Assembly (NCBI GenBank): GCA_012103505.1
Contig: WLWP01000001.1
Location: 2,108,001 to 2,172,000, forward strand
Length of the DNA: 64,000 bases
Source: Pseudomonadales bacterium
GTDB taxonomy: Bacteria > Pseudomonadota > Gammaproteobacteria > Pseudomonadales > Azotimanducaceae
Direction: 5' to 3'
Shown: piece by piece, positions 1 to 10,270 of the stretch
How the letters are laid out: each line of letters starts with the position of its first letter
Numbering within the stretch: position 1 is the stretch's first letter
Notes under the pieces: model-generated
Seen by the model: the letters and a program-made list of their open reading frames with translations, nothing else
Databases searched by the model: none
What the model was told of the DNA's origin: nothing
Position numbers and translations under genes: made by a program

Positions 1-506
1 CACATTGGCGTGACGGATTCTTCGAACAACAATACTTCTTCCAAGCCAAACCAGTCGCCGTGCCCCAGCCGAATTGCGGCGTCAATCTCGTCTCGCTGAA
101 AATCAACAAGACCAAGCCCGGTAGATACTCGAACGTCAATCTCGGGGTACAGAACATGGAACTTCTGGAGCCTTGGAATCAACCACATCATGGCGAAGGT
201 AGGCGCGACGCTGAGCGTCAGCGAGCCACGGGTTTCAGTTTCTAAAACCCGAGTTAGCGCCTTATCTAGACTAAGAAATACTTCGCCTAACTCTGACCGC
301 AACAATTGACCCGTGTCCGTTAAGAGCAAACCCTTGGGCTGCCGCCGAAACAGCGCCAAGCCGAGATAAGTCTCCAAAACTTTCACTTGCTGACTGACGG
401 CAGCAGCAGTAACAGAAAGTTCTTCAGAAGCCTTAACAAAACTGAGATTTCTAGCTGCTGCTTCGAACACACGCAGGGCGTTCATTGGATAGTTTCGACG
501 AGGCAT
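1..506 (-). CDS. LysR-family transcriptional regulator (GcvA-like), truncated by window edge
   Basis: Manual minus-strand translation from ATG at 506: MPRRNYPMNALRVFEAAARNLSFVKASEELSVTAAAVSQQVKVLETYLGLALFRRQPKGLLLTDTG..., a typical LysR HTH; open to the window edge. Confidence 0.9.
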   Translation of the reverse strand, partial: MPRRNYPMNALRVFEAAARNLSFVKASEELSVTAAAVSQQVKVLETYLGLALFRRQPKGLLLTDTGQLLRSELGEVFLSLDKALTRVLETETRGSLTLSVAPTFAMMWLIPRLQKFHVLYPEIDVRVSTGLGLVDFQRDEIDAAIRLGHGDWFGLEEVLLFEESVTPM

Positions 507-618
507 TTCTAGGAATAACTCTCACACATTAGATTTTCTTAGTCTCCCTAAGAAATACTCGTTTGTCCATTTCTGCGTGAACGCCTAAAAATACCCCTCG
601 CTCTTACTGGAGACAAAA

Positions 619-1038
619 ATGCAAAGACCGCCCTTACCACCTTTCACCCAAGCGTCTGCGCTGGCCAAAGTACAAGCAGCCGAAGATGCCTGGAACTCGA
701 AAGAGCCGGAACGCGTTGTGCAGGCTTACACACCGGACTGCCTATGGCGTAACCGCCACGAAACCTTTCAAGGCCGCGCCGCAATTCTCTTCTTTCTAAA
801 ACGAAAGTGGGCGACGGAGCTGAATTACCAACTCATGAAAGAACTTTGGTCCTACACAGGCAGCCGCATATCAGTCCGATTCGAATATGAGTGGCAGCAC
901 GCTGACACCAAAGAGTGGTACCGCAGCCACGGTAACGAACATTGGGAATTCAACTCTGACGGTTACATGAGCAGACGCGACATGAGCGCCAATGACATTT
1001 CAATCAACGCTACCGAACTCAGGATCGGCATCAACTAA
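619..1038 (+). CDS. DUF1348 / SnoaL-like (NTF2-fold) protein
   Basis: AEDAWNSKEPERVVQAYTPDCLWRNRHETFQGRAAILFFLKRKW matches the DUF1348 pattern. Confidence 0.85.
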   Translation: MQRPPLPPFTQASALAKVQAAEDAWNSKEPERVVQAYTPDCLWRNRHETFQGRAAILFFLKRKWATELNYQLMKELWSYTGSRISVRFEYEWQHADTKEWYRSHGNEHWEFNSDGYMSRRDMSANDISINATELRIGIN

Positions 1039-1057
1039 TTAAACAGGGGAACAAAAC

Positions 1058-2110
1058 ATGAACTCAAATATAAAAACAAACATGATCACGGCATACCTTA
1101 GGTCCGCGATGATCTCAGCGGTCATCGCCATTTCTGCCACGAGCGCAGTCGCAGATGATCTACATGACTTACGGTACAAAACGACCACCATCGAAGAAGT
1201 CGAAATCTTCTATCGCGAAGCGGGCAACCCGGAAAATCCAACCGTCCTTTTGTTGCACGGTTTCCCGACTTCATCCCACATGTTTCGAGACCTGATCCCC
1301 GAGCTCGCTGAGGACTACTACGTCATCGCTCCGGACTACCCAGGATATGGATTTAGCTCGATGCCAACGGTTGACGAATTCGAGTATACGTTCGAGAACA
1401 CCGCTAGGCTCGTAAGCTTGTTGATCGACGAAATCGGGGTGGAGAGGTTTAGTGTCTACCTAATGGATTACGGCGCCCCAATTGGCTTTCGGATCGCGAG
1501 CTCTCAACCTGAGCGTATCGAAAGCCTAGTCATACAGAATGGTAACGCCTATCTCGAAGGCATCAACAACGATTTTTGGGAACCGATCAAAGCCTACTGG
1601 GATGATCGAGACTCTGTTAACAAGGGATTGGACAATGCTTGGTGGAAGAACGTTAAGGCTGCCTACAAACAACCAAACATGTCCAACGACACAGCGCTTC
1701 GCTTCCTAACAACCCTCGGCGCCACACAGTGGCAGTACACGAACGGGGTCTCCAATGTCGAATCCGTTAGTCCGGATACCTGGGGGCATGTACAACCCCT
1801 CCTCGATCGAGAAGGTAATCAGGACATCCAACTTCAGATGTTTTACAGCTACGGTTCAAACCCACCGCTGTACCCTGCCTGGCAAGAATACCTGCGCAAA
1901 CATCAACCACCCACGCTGATAGTTTGGGGTCAGAACGATGAGATCTTTCCTGCTGCAGGCGCTGAGCCGTACAAACGTGACCTCGACAATCTCGAATACC
2001 ATCTCCTCGATACGGGCCACTTCGCGCTGGAGACACACGCCCAGGAAATTGCACATCTGATGCGTAAATTTCTCCACAGAACCGTAAAAGCACAACCTTT
2101 AGCCAACTAG
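1058..2110 (+). CDS. Secreted alpha/beta hydrolase (epoxide hydrolase/haloalkane dehalogenase-like)
   Basis: Signal peptide; [36 protein letters not shown]-terminal [10 protein letters not shown]. Confidence 0.85.
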   Translation: MNSNIKTNMITAYLRSAMISAVIAISATSAVADDLHDLRYKTTTIEEVEIFYREAGNPENPTVLLLHGFPTSSHMFRDLIPELAEDYYVIAPDYPGYGFSSMPTVDEFEYTFENTARLVSLLIDEIGVERFSVYLMDYGAPIGFRIASSQPERIESLVIQNGNAYLEGINNDFWEPIKAYWDDRDSVNKGLDNAWWKNVKAAYKQPNMSNDTALRFLTTLGATQWQYTNGVSNVESVSPDTWGHVQPLLDREGNQDIQLQMFYSYGSNPPLYPAWQEYLRKHQPPTLIVWGQNDEIFPAAGAEPYKRDLDNLEYHLLDTGHFALETHAQEIAHLMRKFLHRTVKAQPLAN

Positions 2111-2159
2111 AAAGCTTGGGTGGGGCGGACAACGCCCTACCCTAAATTGGAGCACGACG

Positions 2160-2741
2160 ATGACTCACGAATTTGCAGAACGCATGTTCACAGAAAGTGT
2201 GAAGCTGACCCAAACACATTTCGGATCGCGAGAACAGAATGAGCGCCTCCACCGCAGCTTTGGTCCCAACGATGAGCTGACGGAAAAGGAGGCGGAGTTT
2301 ATTACCGGAAGAGACTCTTTCTATCTCTCCACGGTGAGTGAAACAGGCTGGCCATACGTACAACACAGAAGTGGTCCACCCGGATTCCTAAAAGTGTTGG
2401 ACCGACAGCGCATCGCCTATGCGGACTTCAAGGGGAATACACAGCTGATCAGTACCGGCAACGTCGCAACAAACGATAAGTGCTCGCTTATCCTTATGGA
2501 CTATGCGAACCGCCGTCGTCTGAAATTACTTGGGCATCTGCAGATGCATGACGTGCGCGCCGCACCCATCCCAGAATTAGAGCTGGTTGTACCCAGTGAT
2601 TACAAAGCAAAAGTTGAACGCGTGGCCATCATTCAAATAGTGGCGTTCGATTGGAACTGTCCGCAACACATCACACCACGCTACACCTTAGCCGAGCTGG
2701 AACGTGAGGACGTGTTAAGGGAATCGTCGCCAAGACCGTAG
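2160..2741 (+). CDS. Pyridoxamine 5'-phosphate oxidase-family flavoprotein
   Basis: FYLSTVSETGWPYVQHRSGPPGFLKVLD...IAYADFKGNTQLISTGN. Confidence 0.8.
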   Translation: MTHEFAERMFTESVKLTQTHFGSREQNERLHRSFGPNDELTEKEAEFITGRDSFYLSTVSETGWPYVQHRSGPPGFLKVLDRQRIAYADFKGNTQLISTGNVATNDKCSLILMDYANRRRLKLLGHLQMHDVRAAPIPELELVVPSDYKAKVERVAIIQIVAFDWNCPQHITPRYTLAELEREDVLRESSPRP

Positions 2742-2749
2742 TTTCATAT

Positions 2750-2824
2750 TCGGAGGTGGTGCAATTGGTAGCACACCGGACTTTGACTCCGGCAATGCTG
2801 GTTCGATCCCAGCCCTCCGAGCCA
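2750..2824 (+). tRNA. tRNA-Gln(TTG), CCA encoded
   Basis: Acceptor TCGGAGG/CCTCCGA, D-arm GTGC..GCAC, anticodon arm CCGGA-CTTTGAC-TCCGG, T-arm GCTGG-TTCGATC-CCAGC, then GCCA. Confidence 0.96.
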
Positions 2825-2911
2825 TCTAGGCGAGATTGAAACCGTTCTAGCGACAATTTCGCGAAAGGTTTTTTGAATTCCACTCCACTCTCAAATCGTC
2901 GCTGAAACTCA

Positions 2912-3781
2912 TCAAGACCTATCCGTGAAAAATGCCAAGATCATCTTTGTCAGCTCCGGAGCCGCATCGCTCATATGCAAATGATGCGGACCATCTATCG
3001 CGACAAAACGGAAGTGCTTGAATTTGGCACTGAGTCTATCCATGTCGGACCAGTACCACTTAAATCCATTGTTGGCCCCAACGACCATTACTTTACCCTC
3101 AAAAGAACCAAGAAATTGATCCATTTGCTCGCGCGGGATGGCTAACGCATCAGACCAATACACTCTCGGATCAGAAACCCAGCAAAAACCTGCATCCACC
3201 ATACGGCTTCCACGTTCGACTAGTATCCTAGCGGATGCAACGCTCTGACCAGTAGTTCGAGCCACCTTGATCGCCATGTCTTCTTGGCTTGCGAAAACTC
3301 GGAGAGGTTTCGCCTGCTTCGTCAGATTTTCATCGATTGACGATCGATGGTTCGCCAGCCATTTTTCTTGGGAGACCGTCTCGGCATATCCGTCGATCGC
3401 GAACAGACTAACAATTCGGTCAGGGTACAAACCCATCAGGTGTACGCTGACCTCTGCTCCCATGGAATGCGCTAAAAGTGAAAACCGTTCCCAGCCCAAG
3501 TGATTGGCCGTTGCGATCACATCTTGAACATCCAGTGCCGCAAGATAGGGCGTATCGGCAGCTCGATGATCCGAGTGACCATGGCCCGCAAAATCCAATG
3601 CAAAAAGATCGTAGCCAGGCAATGTAGGCACAATCAAATCAAACGAATTAGCGTTGTCTAAACCACCATGCAGTGCCATGACTGGCGGATCACCGACATT
3701 ACCCCAGCGCTTGCCAGCGAGGGTTCTGCCTTGCACGGTGAATTGAACTTCAACCGGTCCTTGGGTGTCTAGGCCAGCCAC
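2912..3781 (-). CDS. Alpha/beta hydrolase
   Basis: MALHGGLDNANSFDLIVPTLPGYDLFALDFAGHGHSD; LLAHSMGAEV; C-terminal IDGPHHLHM. Confidence 0.88.
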   Translation of the reverse strand: MAGLDTQGPVEVQFTVQGRTLAGKRWGNVGDPPVMALHGGLDNANSFDLIVPTLPGYDLFALDFAGHGHSDHRAADTPYLAALDVQDVIATANHLGWERFSLLAHSMGAEVSVHLMGLYPDRIVSLFAIDGYAETVSQEKWLANHRSSIDENLTKQAKPLRVFASQEDMAIKVARTTGQSVASARILVERGSRMVDAGFCWVSDPRVYWSDALAIPREQMDQFLGSFEGKVMVVGANNGFKWYWSDMDRLSAKFKHFRFVAIDGPHHLHMSDAAPELTKMILAFFTDRS

Positions 3782-3826
3782 TAATCTCTACTTATTAGAG
3801 CCAGTGTGTAATTTGGCGAGCCTAAC

Positions 3827-4939
3827 TTAGCGTGTTTCAGGCAACGGCTGCCCCAGCGCTTCCGCTTCAAGGAGCCTGGCACCACGCAAAACGTTTTCCA
3901 TCGCGTAGTTACCTTCATGGCAGGCGTATTCATAGACTGAATCTTCACTGGCACGCCATACGTACTGACCCGTCCAGGGCTTCGTCCATATCAAATCGTC
4001 TTCTACTGTGAACTGGTACAGGACATTGCCTCCCGGCATCCTTGTGAAACGCTCCACAACGTGTTTGTTCGCCGAACCGCCGCCACGCCCCGCTTCCTGC
4101 GGTACAAAATTTGTCGTGTCGACAACGAGGGTGTCTCCCTCCCACCAGCCGATAGAGTCGCCTAACCAGCGTTGTACTTCTGGACCTGGGTGTTCGACAG
4201 TCCGGCCATCTCTCTTCATCCGCACAATGCGGGCGTCGTGAACCATCTCCAAAAGAATCACTACGTAGTCTTCAGTCTGCTCGATTCTCTTGTAGTTGTT
4301 GTAGAGTGCAGGAAATGTCGGTGCCACCCCGGTGAAACCAATCAAGCAACGTTCTCGTAATGGCAGTGATTCTGGACCGTCGTAGGGACCAGCACCATCC
4401 ACTTCAACCCACCAAGCCGTGCCGTCATTTGGACGGCCTATGCTCGAGATTTGAGCTTTAAAAGCTTCTAGCGCTGCCGGTGTCATCGTCGGCAACCGAC
4501 CGTTTTTTGGATCGATGAGAATCGAGGTGGGAATTTTGCCGTCGATCACATTGACGTCGGTACCGCGGTCCATCCAGAACAAATTGTAAGCACCAACATT
4601 GCCAGCACCAAACTCGTTACCACCGCTCTCAGTTTCTTCAAGTCCCACTACCTTGGCACCGCCTTCTGGCGGCGCTTCCCGATCTGAATCCGATTGCGCT
4701 GCACCCTTCTTCTGCAGACCCTGTTCACGCTCAGCAATCGCTTTGGCTTCGTCCGGGGTCAGAAATGCTTTGTCTCCAAACTGGGCTGGTCGCTCAAAAG
4801 GGGTAAGCGTGGCAGCATCATAATTGCCGGTTAGATTGGGGTGACCAGCTGCTGTACGAGGAATCGCGTCATCGGCGAACACGGCCATAGTAGTAAAGGT
4901 CAGTATGACAGCTGCAAATGCCTGCTCAGTTCGCTTCAT
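3827..4939 (-). CDS. Secreted conserved hypothetical protein
   Basis: Signal peptide then IPRTAAGHPNLTGNYDAATLTPFERP; long ORF; function not recognised. Confidence 0.7.
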   Translation of the reverse strand: MKRTEQAFAAVILTFTTMAVFADDAIPRTAAGHPNLTGNYDAATLTPFERPAQFGDKAFLTPDEAKAIAEREQGLQKKGAAQSDSDREAPPEGGAKVVGLEETESGGNEFGAGNVGAYNLFWMDRGTDVNVIDGKIPTSILIDPKNGRLPTMTPAALEAFKAQISSIGRPNDGTAWWVEVDGAGPYDGPESLPLRERCLIGFTGVAPTFPALYNNYKRIEQTEDYVVILLEMVHDARIVRMKRDGRTVEHPGPEVQRWLGDSIGWWEGDTLVVDTTNFVPQEAGRGGGSANKHVVERFTRMPGGNVLYQFTVEDDLIWTKPWTGQYVWRASEDSVYEYACHEGNYAMENVLRGARLLEAEALGQPLPETR

Positions 4940-5092
4940 CGTCCGACCCTCGAATTAGATTGATCGTCAGAGAGTATCAATCCCGGTCTGACTACGCACC
5001 CCAAAGACGCATCGGCGTAAAGGTCGATCCGACTTTTTTCTCTCTAGACTATTTGCTCTCTAGACTATCTGCCCTTCTAAAGAATTTACTCT

Positions 5093-5905
5093 CTAGACTG
5101 GGACGCGCACCGCTCCGTCTCGCAGATATGGCATCCAGTCATTAACTGGGCTCGGCAGGCGTTTACCATTTCTGACGACCCCAGGATCCTTAGTACCAGC
5201 CAAAGCAAAATGCCAAACCATTGCGGCTCTCACATCATCAGAAAAGTTATCCGTTGATTTGTGCATCAAGTGGCTGTCAAAAACCATTAGATCCCCAGGC
5301 TGCAGCAGGCAGGGCTGACTCTCCGACATGTCGTGATCGACAATTTCCACATAACCATTGTTGGCATCGACTCGGCGGTCGGGAATGTGCTTTTTGAGAT
5401 CCTCAGTCTGGCTACCCGGTAGGATGTGCAAGCAACCGTTCTCAAGCGTTGCCTCAGTGATGGCAAGCCACAAACCAACAATTGGCCTAAGTGGCTCAAA
5501 AGGAAAATAGTACGAGTCTTGATGCCACGGTTGGCCTCGAGCCCGAGGATTCTTGAAGATAAACTGTGAGAGGAAGCAATCCACATTCTGCCCGATCGCC
5601 GACACTACGATGTCAACAACACGTGGGTCCTTGATGAACTCCAGAAAAATGGGCCGACGATGCAGCCTGAAAATCTTGGATACGACGTCTTCTGGGGACC
5701 GCCCTTCTAACCCTTGATTTTCAGGCATGACCAGCGCCGGTGATACATCAGAACCTGCCGCTGCTGCCCTGGCAATCATCGTCACATCCTCACGTATCGC
5801 GTTTGTCAGCGACGTCTCTGCAAATCCGGGGAACAATTGAAAGCCAGGTGCTTCGGCATCACGCAAAGTTTGCGGTAGCCCATCAACCAGAGATGCATGT
5901 TCCAT
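5093..5905 (-). CDS. Phytanoyl-CoA dioxygenase (PhyH)-family protein
   Basis: WHQDSYYFPFEPLRPIVGLWLAITEATLENGCLHILPGSQ; second His in LMVFDSHLMHKSTDN. Confidence 0.88.
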   Translation of the reverse strand: MEHASLVDGLPQTLRDAEAPGFQLFPGFAETSLTNAIREDVTMIARAAAAGSDVSPALVMPENQGLEGRSPEDVVSKIFRLHRRPIFLEFIKDPRVVDIVVSAIGQNVDCFLSQFIFKNPRARGQPWHQDSYYFPFEPLRPIVGLWLAITEATLENGCLHILPGSQTEDLKKHIPDRRVDANNGYVEIVDHDMSESQPCLLQPGDLMVFDSHLMHKSTDNFSDDVRAAMVWHFALAGTKDPGVVRNGKRLPSPVNDWMPYLRDGAVRVPV

Positions 5906-5998
5906 ATTAGATCCAATTCAATTCTGGCCAAAGTATAGAAGAATTATTCTTCGCTAGCTTGACCCAAAAATCGACTTGGGTTTTCGCTACTGGCTTAG

Positions 5999-6050
5999 CA
6001 CTCCTGCTTGGACTACTTGCTTGGACTCTTTGATTGGTCTCTTTGATTGG
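5999..6050 (+). repeat. Degenerate 13-nt tandem repeat, 4 units
   Basis: CACTCCTGCTTGG|ACTACTTGCTTGG|ACTCTTTGATTGG|TCTCTTTGATTGG, directly upstream of the sulfatase. Confidence 0.75.
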
Positions 6051-6108
6051 AGGGAGAAAACATGGTTTATTCTCTAGTCCAGCAATCTCGAAGAAGGAGA
6101 AGACTCAA

Positions 6109-7731
6109 TTGTCCCAGCAGCGACCTAATATTGTTTTCGCCTTCGCAGATGATTGGGGGCGATATGCCAGCGCTTATGCACAGCATCAGCCTAGTGGTGG
6201 GCTGAACGAACTCATTCAAACGCCGAACTTTGACCGAGTAGCGAAGGACGGTGCGCTGTTCCTGAACGCCCTAGTGCCAGCACCATCGTGCACACCCTGC
6301 CGGAGTTCGATTCTCGCAGGACAGTACTTTTGGCAAACAGGGCTTGGCGCAATTCTCATGGGCGCGATGTGGGATGAGAGCATTCCCACTTTCCCACTCA
6401 CCCTCGAGTCTGAAGCAGACTATTTCATCGGTCATACTTACAAAGTATGGAGCCCAGGCATGACGATGAACGCGCCAATGGGCGCTCAGCGAACGGCGTT
6501 CAATCCGGCGGGTTATAACTTCAACCAATTCTCACATTGGGTGACCGACCACGCCGCGGATTTTGGTGGTGGAGATTCAGGTATCGAGTCCGCAAAACAA
6601 GAAATGTATGCAGAAACACAGGCAAACGTCCGAGCTTTCCTCGATGCCGTTCCAGACGAACAACCATTTTGCTACTGGTGGGGTCCGACCAACACCCATC
6701 GCACTTGGGAGCGTGGCTCGGGTAAGAAACTGTGGGATATTAACCCGGATGCACTCGATGGACGATTGCCCGATTTTCTACCCAATGTCGATGACATTCG
6801 TGAAGATGCAGCTGATTACTTGGGAGAATGCATGGCGACGGATGCGGGCTTAGCCATCTTGATCGAAGAACTCGAACGAAACGGGTCGTTGGACAACACA
6901 TTGCTTATCGTCAGTGGTGATCACGGCATACCGGGCATGCCACGAGCCAAGTGCAATTTGTACGACATTGGGTGTGAAGTCGCACTAGCAGCGCGGTGGC
7001 CAGGCCATATCGAGTCAGGCAGAGTGATTGATGATTTCGTCAATCTGATGGATCTCGGTCCCACCTTTTGTGAGGTTGGGGGTATCAAACCGCCTACGAG
7101 CATGACGGCCCAGAGCATTCTGCCGTTGTTAACAAGCAAGCAAACGGGCCAAGTTGACCCAGAACGCGATCATGTGGTGACTGGCCGAGAACGCCATATT
7201 GCACATGCTCGAAAAGGTATGTTGCCCTATCCGCAACGAGCGATTCGTACAGCTGACTTCATTTACATCATCAACTTCGAACCAGATCGATGGCCCATGG
7301 GTGATCCAATCGGCTTGGATGATTCAGATCGTCCTACGCCTTCGCACGACGATCTGACCCACGATACCTTCGTCACTCTCCGGGACATGGATGCAAGCCC
7401 TACGAAGGCCTGGTTGGTGACCCACAGGGAGGAATACGACGTCGAACCTCTTTACGATCTCGCCTTCGGCAAGCGTCCAAGGGAGGAACTATATGACCTG
7501 CGCGCTGATCCACATTACATGAATAACGTCGCCACCGACCCTAACTACGAGTCCGTTCGCGTCGAGCTGGAAGGACGGCTCCTGGCAGAATTGCAAACAC
7601 AGAGCGATCCACGACTTTCCGAACAGCCGTGCCGGTTTGAGTACGAACCTTATGCAGGCAAAGTACCCAAAGTTTGGTTCGAGGCCGCGCAGGCGGAACA
7701 GGACATCTTTAACCCCACTAAAACAAGCTGA
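6109..7731 (+). CDS. Sulfatase (formylglycine-type)
   Basis: RPNIVFAFADDWGRY; FGly-type motif C-T-P-C-R in APSCTPCRSSILAGQ; VSGDHGIPGMPR. TTG start at 6109 preferred over 6034 because AAGGAGA precedes it. Confidence 0.9.
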   Translation: MSQQRPNIVFAFADDWGRYASAYAQHQPSGGLNELIQTPNFDRVAKDGALFLNALVPAPSCTPCRSSILAGQYFWQTGLGAILMGAMWDESIPTFPLTLESEADYFIGHTYKVWSPGMTMNAPMGAQRTAFNPAGYNFNQFSHWVTDHAADFGGGDSGIESAKQEMYAETQANVRAFLDAVPDEQPFCYWWGPTNTHRTWERGSGKKLWDINPDALDGRLPDFLPNVDDIREDAADYLGECMATDAGLAILIEELERNGSLDNTLLIVSGDHGIPGMPRAKCNLYDIGCEVALAARWPGHIESGRVIDDFVNLMDLGPTFCEVGGIKPPTSMTAQSILPLLTSKQTGQVDPERDHVVTGRERHIAHARKGMLPYPQRAIRTADFIYIINFEPDRWPMGDPIGLDDSDRPTPSHDDLTHDTFVTLRDMDASPTKAWLVTHREEYDVEPLYDLAFGKRPREELYDLRADPHYMNNVATDPNYESVRVELEGRLLAELQTQSDPRLSEQPCRFEYEPYAGKVPKVWFEAAQAEQDIFNPTKTS

Positions 7732-7737
7732 GACCAA

Positions 7738-8886
7738 GTGACAAATTTAGAAACACGAGCAACTGAAGTCGAAAATGGCTGGCAAGATCATGACGGCTTT
7801 GTTGGTCCTTTCAGGCCCGGCAACGGTCCTCGGAGTGATCCAGCTGGGGAGTTCCCAACGGGTCCTGCTGTGGGTGACCGTTTTCCAAACGTTGTCTCAA
7901 ACACAGCAGACGGCGTGGCGTTCAATTCGCAGGATCATCTCGGCCCGCGCCCTGTGGTGTTCATATTCTTCCGATCTGCCGTATGGTGACCCCCATGTCG
8001 ATCGCAGCTGGTCGAGCTGCAAAATGGTATGAAAGCGTTCGACGACGCAGGTGTTGATGTATATGCATTGAGTTACGACGAGCCCGACGCGCTGCGTGAT
8101 TTCCGCTCCGCTCATAAGATTACCTATAACTTACTCTCGGATCCGGACTCAGAAGTCATCCGTTCCTTCGGCATCCTAAACACACTTATCGATCAGAATG
8201 ATCACCCTTGGTATGGCATTCCGTACCCGGGAACCTACGTGATCGACACGCAAGGCAACATCACGCACAAATTTTTTGAAAACAATCTGGCTGTGCGAGC
8301 CGGTCCCGAACAATTATTGCGGGCGGCACTGGGTCAGACGAGTAACGAGACAGGCGCCAAGGCGGTACCGAAAGACATACCGAATGCTGTGCAAATGAAG
8401 GTGGCTTTAGCTGGTGGCGCCCTCACACCGACCGTGACGAAAGACCTGGTTATCTCATTTGTTGTGCCCTCTGGTCGGCACGTGTATGCCCAACCCGCAC
8501 CTGAAGGATCCGTTGCTGTTGATGTGGTTCTCGACGAAGACGCGCGGTTAGTGCAACGGCCTCTGGTGCGACCATTAGCAACTGACCATACATTGCTGGG
8601 CACAGGTGAATCCTTCGGAGTTCACGATGGCGAGTTCGAACTCCGTCTGCCGCTAACCCTTAACAGTGCTGCTGGGAAAGAACCAAGCCTAGTCGTAACA
8701 GGGGAAGCTCGCTGGCAATCCTGTGACGACGATGTATGCGACATACCAACGACTGAACGGTTCTCAATCGAACTAGCCACTACAAGATCTCCGGCGAGTG
8801 CTATTGGCAACCAAAAAGGTGCCGCACTTGAGCCAAACGCTATGGCTCATTTCCAACGCATGAAAGCGCGCCGAACTAAAACTTAG
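7738..8886 (+). CDS. Predicted selenoprotein: peroxiredoxin/thioredoxin-fold domain (WUPPC) fused to a DsbD-alpha-like domain; UGA Sec codon at 7987-7989 (Sec84 of 382 aa)
   Basis: ORFs 7738..7989 and 8029..8886 are in the same frame, separated only by TGA + 13 sense codons: ...PVVFIFFRSAVW-U-PPCRSQLVELQNG-MKAFDDAGVDVYALSYDE. UGA is in the first Cys position of the thioredoxin-fold active site. Perfect 6-bp hairpin downstream. Confidence 0.9.
8004..8020 (+). promoter_or_regulatory. Candidate bacterial SECIS hairpin for the UGA at 7987-7989
   Basis: GCAGCT-GGTCG-AGCTGC: 6-bp perfect stem, 5-nt loop starting GG, loop begins 21 nt after the UGA. Confidence 0.75.
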
Positions 8887-8913
8887 CTAGCCCTCCGTGA
8901 GCTAAGTTTTAGT
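8875..8913. terminator. Bidirectional terminator-like inverted repeat between convergent genes
   Basis: ACTAAAACTTAGCT-agccctccgtg-AGCTAAGTTTTAGT: 14-bp perfect stem, T/A-rich distal arms on both strands. Confidence 0.85.
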
Positions 8914-8922
8914 CGCGGCCAC

Positions 8923-10077
8923 TCAGCCGATCGCCTGTTCGCGGGCGAGTGCCTGCATTTCAGGCATAGTCATGCCAAGTTCGGACAATACCTCGACCGT
9001 ATGCTGACCGACCTCCGGCGAAGGGCGCTGTTGCGACCACTCATCCTCACCAAATCGCACTGGCGAACGAGGTAATACCATATTGCCACCACGAGGATGG
9101 TTGAAGCGATGCAATAGTTTCATCGCCTCTACTTGCGGGTCTGTCAACACATCTTCCCTAGAATTAACACGCGCCACAGCAACTTCATTGGCAGTTAGAA
9201 GCTCCACGAGTTCATCTGTACTGTACCCCGTCGTGTCAGCACCGAGGTGGTGCGAAACTATGTAGCCATCGTTCGTCTTACTGACGTTATACATGTCGGC
9301 GAGTTCGCCACTGTAATCAACACCCTCGCCTTCAAAACTGCAGTTCCACATCAGTTCCGGCCAATTGAAGTATATGCCAGCATCGAGCATCGAAAGCTTC
9401 ACATGGGTGCCGCCCTGGCCACGCTCACGGGCGAGCAAAGCTGCCGTAATGCCCTGCGCCGCAGTCAGGGCCGTTAGCTTGTCATACAGGATTGTCCGCA
9501 CCATCTTTGGTTCGCCGTCAGTGGATTGCGCATCAACAACTCCACTCAAGCCTTGGATAACATAGTCAAAAACACGCTGCTCAGAATAGGGGCCAACCTC
9601 GCCAACCCCTGATATCGAGGTATAAATCAGCTCGGGATTAAGCTTGCGTAACGCTTCATAGCCAAGATCAAGACGGCCCATACGACCAGGCCTGTAATTC
9701 TGCATAACGACATCTGCGCTTTCGGCAAGCCGGCGTACGATATCTGCGCCCGCGGGGTGTTTGAGATTGATACCGATCGAACGTTTGTTGCGATTAATCA
9801 GTGCGAAAATCGCGCTCTGACCATTACGCGACGCGCCGAGATTACGAATCCCGTCACCCCAACCTGGCGGTTCAATTTTGATCACATCCGCGCCCTGATC
9901 GGCCAACATAACGGCTGCCATCGGTCCAGATACGACTGAACAGAGGTCAAGGATTCTTAGCCCGGCCAATGGGCCAAGTGACGGGCTTTCGTCGCTGGTG
10001 TCAGTCTCAGAATCCTGCAAGCTAATCTCTCCTTCAAAATACCATTCGTGCGAGGCCAAATGATGAACACGCCACAC
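8923..10077 (-). CDS. Class III (CaiB/BaiF) CoA-transferase
   Basis: GLRILDLCSVVSGPMAAVMLADQGADVIKIEPPGWGD; catalytic Asp in ILYDKLTALTAAQGITAALLAR. Confidence 0.93.
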   Translation of the reverse strand: MWRVHHLASHEWYFEGEISLQDSETDTSDESPSLGPLAGLRILDLCSVVSGPMAAVMLADQGADVIKIEPPGWGDGIRNLGASRNGQSAIFALINRNKRSIGINLKHPAGADIVRRLAESADVVMQNYRPGRMGRLDLGYEALRKLNPELIYTSISGVGEVGPYSEQRVFDYVIQGLSGVVDAQSTDGEPKMVRTILYDKLTALTAAQGITAALLARERGQGGTHVKLSMLDAGIYFNWPELMWNCSFEGEGVDYSGELADMYNVSKTNDGYIVSHHLGADTTGYSTDELVELLTANEVAVARVNSREDVLTDPQVEAMKLLHRFNHPRGGNMVLPRSPVRFGEDEWSQQRPSPEVGQHTVEVLSELGMTMPEMQALAREQAIG

Positions 10078-10270
10078 ATGCAGCTAAACAAAGCAGAGCC
10101 TTGCCTACTGGCGTCAGAACTGCAAGCGGAGGCCATCAAACCCTGGTCATCACTTGTGAGTGGCATTTGAGTCTTGCTCACCATTCTGGAATTATGAGGC
10201 TCAGGGGAGAGACAAACAGTATGCATGCCGATAAACAACATCAGCGCTACCGCGTGCGGGTCTACTGCGT

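Noticed and set aside
1767-2132. Antisense ORFs overlapping recognised genes (this one and most others in the track under about 150 aa)
   Set aside because: Opposite-strand shadows of well-supported coding genes with no recognisable domain
6289-6302. Sulfatase C-T-P-C-R instead of C-x-P-S-R as an unusual active site
   Set aside because: The core C-x-P-x-R formylglycine signal is intact; not clearly novel
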